The notes beneath the pieces were generated by a model that had not been told where the DNA came from, searched no databases, and was given only the letters and a program-made list of their open reading frames with translations. Made by a program: the position numbers and the translations under genes. This document shows positions 27,283 through 34,237 of a DNA stretch of 64,000 nucleotides, in pieces; positions within the stretch are counted from its first letter, which is position 1; every line of letters starts with the position of its first letter. Source of the DNA: ATX-6F1 sp943369485 (GTDB taxonomy: Bacteria; Cyanobacteriota; Cyanobacteriia; PCC-6307; Cyanobiaceae); the NCBI GenBank assembly GCA_943369485.1, contig CALRNH020000004.1:124001-188000 (forward strand), read 5' to 3'.

Positions 27283-28257
27283 ATGACCGCAACAACAACC
27301 AAGCCCAAAGCCCGGAAGGGCCGGAATACCTACGAAGGACCCGCGCCAGAGGAACGCCTGGTCTCTGACCTTGTGGCCCTGATGGAGCAGGGCACAGCCC
27401 CATGGAGGAAAGAATGGCAGGGCCATCAGGGTGAGCACCGCAACCTGCTCACCGGCAACGTCTACCGGGGGTCCAATCCCCTGCTACTGGAGCTGGGCGC
27501 AATGCTCCGGGGCCACACCTTGCCTCTATGGCTGGGTGGGGCACAAGCAAAGGCTGAGGGCTGGTTTCCTCGCAAGGGTTGCACTGCTGCCCGGATCATC
27601 CGGCCACAGTTGAACAGCAGGGAGGAGGAGGCCCAGCAGCCTGACGGCACCACCACTACCGAACTTCGGAGCTGGGTTTCTTACAAGATAACAACGGTCT
27701 TCAACGTGGCTGATCTGGTGGGCGCCACCGAAGAGACCGCCAGCACCTTGGCCGAGCGGATCGCTGTGGCACTTGGCCAGGCACCAGAGCCCAAGGCACC
27801 AGCGGTCCGCCTTGAGGCTGCTGAGGCTGCCCTGGAGGCTTGGCCTGTGCCCACCAGTTGGGGCGGCTCCCGAGCCTGCTACGTGCCAGCAGCAGATCAG
27901 ATCCGCATGCCCTTGGCTGACGCCTTCGCCAGCCGTGAGGCCATGGCCGCCACCTGGGCTCATGAGCAGGTCCACAGCACCGGCCACGGCAGCCGCCTGG
28001 ATCGCAAGATGGCCGGCACCTTCGGTAGCAAGTCCTATGCCAGGGAGGAGCTGGTAGCTGAGCTGGGCGCAGTGCTGGTCTGTCACCGTCTCCAGATCGT
28101 CTCCAACTTCGAGAACCATGCTGCCTATCTCAGCGGCTGGGTCTCGATCCTCAAAGAAGAGCCCCGAGCCCTGTTCTCGGTGCTGAGCGATGCCCGCAAG
28201 GCTGCCGATCTGATCGCTCCTGAGGCACCCGCACCGGAAGGGGAGGCGGGGGAATGA
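27283..28257 (+). CDS. ArdC-like antirestriction protein / phage polyvalent metallopeptidase
   Basis: A 324-residue protein of the ArdC/LtrC-TraC type. The N-terminal ssDNA-binding domain is recognisable (LVALMEQGTAPWRKEW, LTGNVYRGSNPLLLEL, FVSYK-like SWVSYKITTVFNVADL). The C-terminal zincin domain has TWAHEQVHSTGHGSRLDRK (HExxH zinc motif) and a downstream acidic ligand in SYAREELVAELGAVL. Such proteins ride on plasmids, ICEs and phages and protect incoming DNA from restriction. The ATG at 27283 matches the usual family start; the frame is open further upstream. Its stop overlaps the resolvase ATG by four bases. Confidence 0.85.
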   Translation: MTATTTKPKARKGRNTYEGPAPEERLVSDLVALMEQGTAPWRKEWQGHQGEHRNLLTGNVYRGSNPLLLELGAMLRGHTLPLWLGGAQAKAEGWFPRKGCTAARIIRPQLNSREEEAQQPDGTTTTELRSWVSYKITTVFNVADLVGATEETASTLAERIAVALGQAPEPKAPAVRLEAAEAALEAWPVPTSWGGSRACYVPAADQIRMPLADAFASREAMAATWAHEQVHSTGHGSRLDRKMAGTFGSKSYAREELVAELGAVLVCHRLQIVSNFENHAAYLSGWVSILKEEPRALFSVLSDARKAADLIAPEAPAPEGEAGE

Positions 28258-29042
28258 CGGCCACCCTTCCCGGCTCCCCTGCCGTAACAGGCAAGGGACC
28301 CCATCATTCCGTAACGCCACCGGAACCACCTCTGGGGTCTGCCCGCCCTGCTGCCCTTCAGTTGGTGGCTTACTACCGGGTCAGTACCGACCGACAGGGC
28401 CAGAGTGGGCTTGGCCTCGATGCCCAGCGCCAAAGGATCCAGCAGCTTGCCGCTGCCCGTGGGGCTGTAGTGGCGGCCGAGTTCACCGAGATCGAATCGG
28501 GGAGGAAAAACCACCGCCCTGTGCTGGCCCAGGCCCTGGCCACCGCTCGACGGCTGGGGGCCGCAGTGGTGGTGGCCAAGCTCGACCGCCTGGCCCGTGA
28601 TGCGGAATTCGTGTTGCGGCTCAGCAGGGAGGCGGAGTCAAACGGCCTGGCTGGGTTCCTGTTCTGTGACCTGCCGGAGATTGACGCCACCACCAGCGCT
28701 GGGCGGTTGATCCTCAGCGTGATGGCCAGCGTGGCTGAGTTCGAGAGTCGCAGGATCAGCGAACGCACCCGCGAGGCAATGCAACAAGCAAGAGGCCGAG
28801 GGGTGCGGTTCGGGTCTGCCATGCCGCAGGTGGCCAAGGCAAATGCTGCCCGCCGTCAGCAGGCCAGAGAAGCCGCCGAACGGCTGCGGGGGATCCTTGG
28901 CCCCTTGGCTGCCACCGGGGCCAGTCTGAGGGCCATGGCGGGGGCACTGGAGGCGGCTGGTGTGCCCACAGCATCAGGGGGTCTCTGTTGGTCGCCTGTG
29001 CAAGTGAGCAGGGCGGTCGTGCGGTTGGGGCTCAGCTCTTGA
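28254..29042 (+). CDS. Small serine recombinase (resolvase/invertase family)
   Basis: A 262-residue resolvase-type recombinase, separate from the large one. The catalytic domain has VAYYRVSTDRQGQSGLGLDAQ with the nucleophile Ser, VVAKLDRLARD, and the long E-helix region (GRLILSVMASVAEFESRRISERTREAM). A C-terminal DNA-binding part is helical (SLRAMAGALEAAGVPTASG, WSPVQVSRAVVRLGL), like a recombinase helix-turn-helix. It could resolve multimers of the excised circle, or assist excision. It starts within the ArdC stop (ATGA), so the two are translationally coupled. Confidence 0.85.
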   Translation: MTATLPGSPAVTGKGPHHSVTPPEPPLGSARPAALQLVAYYRVSTDRQGQSGLGLDAQRQRIQQLAAARGAVVAAEFTEIESGRKNHRPVLAQALATARRLGAAVVVAKLDRLARDAEFVLRLSREAESNGLAGFLFCDLPEIDATTSAGRLILSVMASVAEFESRRISERTREAMQQARGRGVRFGSAMPQVAKANAARRQQAREAAERLRGILGPLAATGASLRAMAGALEAAGVPTASGGLCWSPVQVSRAVVRLGLSS

Positions 29043-29056
29043 GCGCCTCAGCTCGA

Positions 29057-29386
29057 TTGGCCAGAATTGCCCTGAAACGTGCCATTTCGTGGGTGGCCCT
29101 TACCGGTGCAGAGCGCCAGCGACTGAGGCGGGCCCGAATCAAGGCAGGGGAATCGCTTCCAACCTGCTCCAGCTGCGGCGCCAGGCTGCTGCCCGAAAAC
29201 CGCGAGCGGGCAGATCGCAAGGAGGACGGCCTCTGCTGGTCCTGCTGGCTGAAAACACCTGCTGGCTTGGCGGCTGAGAGGGAGCGAGGTGCGCGAGCGA
29301 GAGCCTCGAATCCTGATCGGGTCAAGGAACTCACCAGGGCAAGGGTTCGCAGGGCGAGAGACAAGGCCAGAAAGGGGGCGCCTTAG
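29057..29386 (+). CDS. Small basic zinc-ribbon protein
   Basis: A basic protein of about 100 residues with CSSCGARLL and, after 18 residues, LCWSCWLK: two CxxC pairs of a zinc ribbon. The rest is Arg/Lys/Ala-rich (ERERGARARASNPDRVKELTRARVRRARDKARKG), suggesting nucleic-acid binding. The start is uncertain: TTG 29057 lies just after the resolvase stop, GTG 29093 is closer to the zinc ribbon, and TTG 28988 would overlap the resolvase by 55 bases. It ends the ArdC-resolvase unit. It could be a regulator or a directionality factor; neither is shown. Confidence 0.5.
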   Translation: MARIALKRAISWVALTGAERQRLRRARIKAGESLPTCSSCGARLLPENRERADRKEDGLCWSCWLKTPAGLAAERERGARARASNPDRVKELTRARVRRARDKARKGAP

Positions 29387-29490
29387 CATGACCAAAAATG
29401 AATTCTTGCAAGGATTGCAGGCATAAGAACTATTGCAACGGACAAGATTAATCAACCCGCCTGCCGCCTTCCAGCGCGATCAATCACAAG

Positions 29491-30348
29491 ATGCCAAATG
29501 CCGTTGGTAAAAGACTTTATTGCCCTCGTTGCAATAGCGACTTCTGGGCGCACTTAACGGTTTCGCCACGGGGTTTTTGGTGTTCTAAATGTCCAGCGAG
29601 ATTTACAGCTAGAACTGATAGCGAACAGGTCAACGTCATCTACCGAGTTGAAGGCGAACCAGCAGAGTCGGCCAATCACTATGATCTACTTGGGGTCAAG
29701 CCTGGAGCAGGCTTAAGTGAAATCAAAGCTGCGTATCGGCGGAAAGCTAATAAATGGCATCCAGACAAGAATGCCGGAAGCGCAGAGGCCGTAGAGCGAT
29801 TCAGGGATATTACTGAAGCATATTCAGGCCTGATTGATGAAGAAAAGCGATCTGCATATGATTCGCTGAATCAAACATCTATTCCTAGAGATGATGCCGT
29901 GAAAGAAAAGCGATCTGCCTATGACTCCGTATATCAAACTGCAATCCCCAAAGACGATGCAAAGAATGATGCAGAAGTTAAGATAGAAATTGAGACAACA
30001 CAAGCCTACGTCAATGAGATGATACAGATGGCCCTTCAGTTGAAATCGACAGGTTTAATATGGGCAGATGTAGTCAAAAAGATGGTTCTTGAGGGCTGTC
30101 CCTTTGAGCTTGCACGGCAAATTGCCTTGGGGCTTCGGCGGCAACGGCAGAAAGCAGCGAGAGACCAAGCCTCGGAGCTTGGCGTAAAGGCGGCTATCTC
30201 TATTGGCATCGGAATAGCCATATCGTTATTGACCGCAAACCTGTCAAGCGGAAGATTCATCCTTTTGTTTTACTTTCCTTATTTGTATGGCGTCATCAAT
30301 GGTTGCCGAGCCCTTTATTATCAAGCAATTAGTTATGCCTCTGAGTAA
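29491..30348 (+). CDS. Membrane-associated J-domain protein with N-terminal zinc ribbon
   Basis: A 285-residue protein. Residues 1-40 hold two CxxC pairs (LYCPRCNSDFW and FWCSKCPARF). A J domain spans about 64-125: NHYDLLGVKPGAGLSEIKAAYRRKANKWHPDKNAGSA includes the essential HPD. Next comes a tandem duplication of 21 residues (KRSAYDSLNQTSIPRDD then KRSAYDSVYQTAIPKDD), a charged helical region, and two hydrophobic helices at the C terminus (ISIGIGIAISLLTANL; FILLFYFPYLYGVINGC). J domains recruit Hsp70/DnaK. Having one on a mobile element suggests recruitment of the host chaperone, for example for replication-protein remodelling. It is A+T-rich relative to the host. Confidence 0.8.
   Translation: MPNAVGKRLYCPRCNSDFWAHLTVSPRGFWCSKCPARFTARTDSEQVNVIYRVEGEPAESANHYDLLGVKPGAGLSEIKAAYRRKANKWHPDKNAGSAEAVERFRDITEAYSGLIDEEKRSAYDSLNQTSIPRDDAVKEKRSAYDSVYQTAIPKDDAKNDAEVKIEIETTQAYVNEMIQMALQLKSTGLIWADVVKKMVLEGCPFELARQIALGLRRQRQKAARDQASELGVKAAISIGIGIAISLLTANLSSGRFILLFYFPYLYGVINGCRALYYQAISYASE
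29841..29966 (+). repeat. 63-base tandem duplication within the J-domain gene
   Basis: Two imperfect copies with a 63-base period begin at 29841 and 29904 (both starting AGAAAAGCGATCTGC). They encode 21-residue repeats that differ at several positions. The period is a multiple of three, so the frame is kept. The divergence suggests the duplication is not brand new. Confidence 0.8.
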
Positions 30349-30456
30349 CGGTTCCCTAGGAACGACAAGAACACTGCATCCATTGCGTAGGTGATGTTTG
30401 CAAAATTGATACGCAATCCGCATGTCTCTTACCTCCACCAACCACCTCTGGCGGAT

Positions 30457-30557
30457 CAGGTAGGAGCAGGAGAGAGAGGGGATCAGCAGGGTTGATCCTG
30501 CTTGCCCAGCCCCTGCGGCGAGGACCTTCCTCCTACCTGCTGACCCAGCTTTTTTTT
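30457..30557 (+). terminator. Structured region ending in a T-run, possible terminator
   Basis: CAGGTAGGAG (30457-30466) is the exact reverse complement of CTCCTACCTG (30530-30539). The long loop contains its own small hairpins, and a run of eight T's follows at 30550-30557. It lies about 110 bases after the J-domain stop. It could terminate that transcript or be part of the replication origin next to it. The long loop makes a simple terminator less likely. Confidence 0.35.
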
Positions 30558-30570
30558 ACTGGACGAACAA

Positions 30571-30731
30571 GGGTAACCAGGGGGTAACACTCAACCCCCT
30601 ATCTGCTGGACCTGTTACCCCCGTTACCCTCTAGTAAGTAACAGGGGTAACAGGTAATTCATCCTTCGAGTAAGGGGTAGGGGGTAACAGGGGTAACACC
30701 ACTCACACACAGGGCCTGAGCTGTTACCCCC
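30571..30731. repeat. Iteron-like array of GGGGTAACA (candidate replication origin)
   Basis: Within 161 bases there are at least eight copies of the core GGGTAAC in both orientations. The full 10-mer GGGGGTAACA occurs directly at 30580-30589 and 30680-30689 and inverted at 30613-30622 and 30722-30731. Further copies are GGGTAAC 30571-30577, inverted GTTACCC 30623-30629, GGGGTAACA 30644-30652 and 30690-30698. The array ends seven bases from the stop of the primase-helicase gene. Short repeats clustered beside a replication gene are the hallmark of an iteron origin. Confidence 0.65.
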
Positions 30732-30737
30732 TCTGAT

Positions 30738-33146
30738 TCATGCCTCCCGTTTGGCGTAGGTAGGGATATTGGCTGGACCCTCTGAGCGAGCAAGCAATTT
30801 TTTCTGGACCAGCCCTGCCAGGGTCCGAGATAGGCCCTTCGCATCGCTCGAATCCTTCACCCATGGCCTGTCCGGGTGAAGGACAGCCCATACCCGGGCG
30901 GTGGTGAGCGGTTCGGCGCTGGCCTCGACGGCCTCAAGTGCAGCCTGCTGACCAGGGCTGAGCTTCTCGCGGGTGTACTGGGCTGTTGTGGCTGTCCGGT
31001 GCTCGGCGTAGTCGCAGACGTGGCGCCAGCTCCACCCGTCTTCCTCGAGCTGGATCACAACATCGATGAACTCACCACCTCGGCCTTCGGTGACCAGGCG
31101 GCGTCGGGGATCTTTCGGGTTGGCCTGATCGATGAGGGTCAGCACCGCCACCTGCGAAGCATTGGCACGGATGGCACCGCTGCCTCGAAGGGCTCCACCG
31201 TTGACGATCCCGGCCCGCCCTGCGCTTTTCCCGTTGTGGTGAATCACCAGCGGGGTACAGCGGCTGACGATGCAGGCGCGTTCGATGTCACTAAGAACCT
31301 CTGCAGCCTCCCGTGAGTTCTCATCAATGCCGAGTTTTTCGCTCACCTTGGCGAACGAGTCGATAAACACCAGCGAACCGGGATGATCGGCGCACAGTTG
31401 CCGCAGCTCGGCGATCCCTTCGGTCGTGGCTACCCACGGATTCTGCGAATCCCACAGCCGAACAATCCGATGGTCGAGGGTGTTCCCCTGCACCAGGCCG
31501 ACGGCCTTGAGCTGCTTCTTCCACAGCCGAACCGGCTGATCCGGGCCAACGATGATGACCGTCGGTGGGCGGCCAGTGATGTCGCAGCCGATGAACTGCT
31601 GGCAGCCGTGCAGCAGGTTGGCGATCAGGGCCACTGTCAGAAGAGTCTTTCCGGCCTTCGGATCGGCACCGATGATGTTCAGCGCACCGGCGAGGATCAG
31701 GGCCTCAACGATCCATTGCTCAGCGTCGTCGGGCAGCTCACAGCCACCGACAAAAGGCTTCGATTCGATGCCATCGCGGCGGATGATGGCCTCGCCGATC
31801 TCCCTCCTGTAGAGGTCGTCGCGGGGCTGAACAGATAGGTAGCCCTCGACCTCGACCAGCTCTCGCAGGCGGTGGAGATACTGCGGGCGGCTGAAGTTGA
31901 GATTCTCGGCGACAACCACATCGGCGTTGATGCGGATTCGATCGAGGTCCGTTTCCTCCAGCTGCTGGGCCTGAGATCCGCCCCCATCAGCCGGCCGCCG
32001 GGAATCCGTGCCGCTGCCGTTCGGTGCCACACCCGTAGCCCCCTGCTGCTGACGGCGGCGGTGAAACGCCAGCCGTTCCTCAAGCTTGTCATCTGAGGTG
32101 CTGGGGGTGGGGTTCCTCTTCTGCGCCCCCTCGAACCTGCCCCAAGCGGCCTGGTGGTCAAAGCCGCGGCCATAGTTGGCGGCGGATTGGCTGACGTAAG
32201 CCTCGAACAGATCCCGCGCCGATGGTTCAGGCGTGACGCCCTTGGCCAGGAGCCAGTCCTCGGTGCCCACCAGATCCAGCGAAAGCTCCATGCCTTCATC
32301 GTTGTTGAGCCCCTCTGCACTGCCCCGCTGGATCAGATCCTTGTGCTCCCTGGTGATGAACTCCTCCAGCGGCACCCCTATGCCCCCAGGAGAGCCTCCA
32401 GGCGGATCGGCTGGCTCTGAGGACGCCTTGCCCTTGGGTGTGGCTTCGGCATGCTCTGGGGGAAAGCAGGCCAGGATCTGCTCACGGGTGTATCGAGCCT
32501 CGGTGCCGCCGATGATCTCCACCAGGGCAAGAGGTTTCTGATCGGGGCCCATGTAGAAGCAACCCGGCAAGCGCATAACCCGCGACGGATCATGGATCGA
32601 CGGATCGCTGCCCAGGAGAGCAATAAGCCGTTTCTGATCTTGCTGCCATTGCTTTGGATCCTCGAATGGTCGATCAAGCAGCCAATAGAAATGCAGTGAG
32701 CCTCCACCCGTTTGCACCACTAAAGACGGTTCGGGTAGACCAGAGTCATTGACGATTCTGAATTGCTCTTTTTTGCTGATTCCATCGAATTCCGCGAAGT
32801 AGGCAACGCAGGAAGTGATTGAGGCTGCTTTGTCGCCCCCGTTGTTAATGGCCACATAGATACCCAGGCCATCACGTTGGTGCTTTTCGGCCTCGCTTCT
32901 ATCCCACTGGAACTTGCGGGCGCCGAGGCGCTTTTTCACGTGTGGATCTGTTCTCTTGTGAGGGAAGGCCCGGAGGCGTGCATCTTCGTTCTTGCCCAAC
33001 AGAGCAAGGAATCGTTCTGCCTGCCCCCAGTCAAAACGGGCACCCTGAGGCAGAATGGAAGCTGCCTGTGCATCTCCGATCCGCTCCCTTGCCGGACCTT
33101 GGCCTCCTTGGGGTGCTACCCAGGAGGCTTTTTCATTGCTGTGCAT
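30738..33146 (-). CDS. Primase-helicase replication protein (RepB-like primase fused to RepA-like ATPase)
   Basis: About 802 residues. The N-terminal half resembles RepB/archaeo-eukaryotic-type primases: YFAEFDGISKKEQF, VVQTGGGSLHFYWLLDRP, and DPSRVMRLPGCFYMGPD. The C-terminal half is a RepA/RegA-like P-loop ATPase: NIIGADPKAGKTLLTVAL (Walker A), GSLVFIDSFAKVSE (Walker B), and PLVIHHNGKSAG with ALRGSGAIRANASQVAVL. The extreme C terminus has a winged-helix look (TARVWAVLHPDRPW). I start at the ATG at 33146, with GGGCAG upstream and 10 bases after the RHH stop; the frame is open to 33311 but that part overlaps the RHH gene. Together with the iterons it should replicate the excised circle. Confidence 0.8.
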   Translation of the reverse strand: MHSNEKASWVAPQGGQGPARERIGDAQAASILPQGARFDWGQAERFLALLGKNEDARLRAFPHKRTDPHVKKRLGARKFQWDRSEAEKHQRDGLGIYVAINNGGDKAASITSCVAYFAEFDGISKKEQFRIVNDSGLPEPSLVVQTGGGSLHFYWLLDRPFEDPKQWQQDQKRLIALLGSDPSIHDPSRVMRLPGCFYMGPDQKPLALVEIIGGTEARYTREQILACFPPEHAEATPKGKASSEPADPPGGSPGGIGVPLEEFITREHKDLIQRGSAEGLNNDEGMELSLDLVGTEDWLLAKGVTPEPSARDLFEAYVSQSAANYGRGFDHQAAWGRFEGAQKRNPTPSTSDDKLEERLAFHRRRQQQGATGVAPNGSGTDSRRPADGGGSQAQQLEETDLDRIRINADVVVAENLNFSRPQYLHRLRELVEVEGYLSVQPRDDLYRREIGEAIIRRDGIESKPFVGGCELPDDAEQWIVEALILAGALNIIGADPKAGKTLLTVALIANLLHGCQQFIGCDITGRPPTVIIVGPDQPVRLWKKQLKAVGLVQGNTLDHRIVRLWDSQNPWVATTEGIAELRQLCADHPGSLVFIDSFAKVSEKLGIDENSREAAEVLSDIERACIVSRCTPLVIHHNGKSAGRAGIVNGGALRGSGAIRANASQVAVLTLIDQANPKDPRRRLVTEGRGGEFIDVVIQLEEDGWSWRHVCDYAEHRTATTAQYTREKLSPGQQAALEAVEASAEPLTTARVWAVLHPDRPWVKDSSDAKGLSRTLAGLVQKKLLARSEGPANIPTYAKREA

Positions 33147-33156
33147 CTGCCTGCCC

Positions 33157-33408
33157 TCAGCTCGCGAGGGTGGGCGGACGCCCTGCCCGCCGCGTTGGCC
33201 TCGGCAGGCTCCGAATGCTCTTGCCAATCGAAACAAGCTGATCGGGAAGATCAGTGCCGATTTCATCAACAGCGACGTTCTGGGCGTAATGCTCGACCGC
33301 TCGACGTGCAAGAGCGGCAGTAGAAATGCCCAGCTCTAAAGCCAAACGATCAACAAGTTGGGCGTAGGCCGGAGGGACGCGGAAACTAATTAAAGAAGTC
33401 GCGTTCAT
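33157..33408 (-). CDS. Ribbon-helix-helix DNA-binding protein
   Basis: An 83-residue protein with a CopG/Arc-like fold: beta strand LISFRVPPAYAQ, then two helices (AQLVDRLALELG and STAALARRAVEHYAQN). The C terminus is basic and Pro-rich (SLPRPTRRAGRPP). I use the ATG at 33408 with GGTGGA upstream. It is ten bases before the primase-helicase gene on the same strand and likely controls that operon by binding the inverted repeats just upstream (33424-33491). Such proteins commonly set plasmid copy number. Alternatively it might serve as a directionality factor. Confidence 0.7.
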   Translation of the reverse strand: MNATSLISFRVPPAYAQLVDRLALELGISTAALARRAVEHYAQNVAVDEIGTDLPDQLVSIGKSIRSLPRPTRRAGRPPTLAS

Positions 33409-33423
33409 TCCACCGACCGCAAT

Positions 33424-33491
33424 CATGGAGTGTTCCATGCGGCGTTTTGATAAAGGGTGGATGAACACGTATTGGTTGGATGCACCCTTTA
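33424..33491. promoter_or_regulatory. Two inverted repeats in the divergent RHH promoter region
   Basis: CATGGA-N4-TCCATG lies at 33424-33439, 15 bases upstream of the RHH start. TAAAGGGTG (33451-33459) is matched by CACCCTTTA (33483-33491). Both fall in the 187-base gap between the RHH gene (leftward) and the gene at 33596 (rightward). They are probable operators for the RHH protein or a partner. Confidence 0.5.
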
Positions 33492-33595
33492 ACCGCGTGG
33501 TCGGTAGGGGTCAGAGTTCAGGCCACTCGGAAGGGACCTTCACTTGCGAACTATCTTATCTGGCGGTTAGATTGCCTGTCAACAGCGACCCCGCC

Positions 33596-34237
33596 ATGAC
33601 GCAATCCTCAACCGCTCCGAGACGGAGGCAGTTCTATGTCGCTGATCCCAACCCACTTGGCAGGCATCGATCACGCATCCGATCTTCTATTGATGGCTGG
33701 CCAACAGAGAGCGCAGGAGATAAACATCTTCTTCTAAAGACGCCAGCCTCGGAATCACTAAGAACCCGTGACAGACTTGAGATGTACCTAGGGAGTGTGA
33801 AGAGCAGACCAGAGACACCTCTTAGCACTGTGGAACAGTCAGTTATCAGACGGCGAAACAATGTTGCACGGACTTCGGTTGAGGCTTACAGGAATGAGAA
33901 GGAATGGGCAGACGGCCTAGAGGCCACGCTTATCAATAGAAACGGCCTCGGCGACCTGGCTATTGCTTGCAAGACCGGCAATGAGCGAGATCTTGTGCAG
34001 TGCCTCTTGCAAGGCATGCTGGCAGCGCATGAAGATGACTTTGATTTGCTTGGCTTGAAGCTCCCTCAAGCTGCTGTCTTCCTTATTGAAGATCTTGTTA
34101 TTCAACAGTACCGAGAACTCTTTGTAGCTCCTGGGATAAACCCAGCTACAGCGTCACGCGAACAGCTTGAGATCGTGCTTCATGCTCCCAGAGTCGGCCT
34201 GCACCTTGTCCCCTTCCCATTCGGTTTGCCTGCCTAA
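33596..34237 (+). CDS. Hypothetical protein, unknown
   Basis: A 213-residue protein from the ATG at 33596 (MTQSSTAPRRR). The first 60 residues are basic and look disordered; the rest is mainly helical (VIRRRNNVARTSVEAYRNEKEW, GDLAIACKTGNERDLVQCLLQGML). It has no signal peptide or membrane segment and no recognised family. Composition is A+T-richer than the host. It is read away from the RHH gene and its last 84 bases overlap the convergent helicase gene, an unusually deep overlap. An upstream ATG at 33425 is possible but would cover the putative operators. Confidence 0.5.
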   Translation: MTQSSTAPRRRQFYVADPNPLGRHRSRIRSSIDGWPTESAGDKHLLLKTPASESLRTRDRLEMYLGSVKSRPETPLSTVEQSVIRRRNNVARTSVEAYRNEKEWADGLEATLINRNGLGDLAIACKTGNERDLVQCLLQGMLAAHEDDFDLLGLKLPQAAVFLIEDLVIQQYRELFVAPGINPATASREQLEIVLHAPRVGLHLVPFPFGLPA

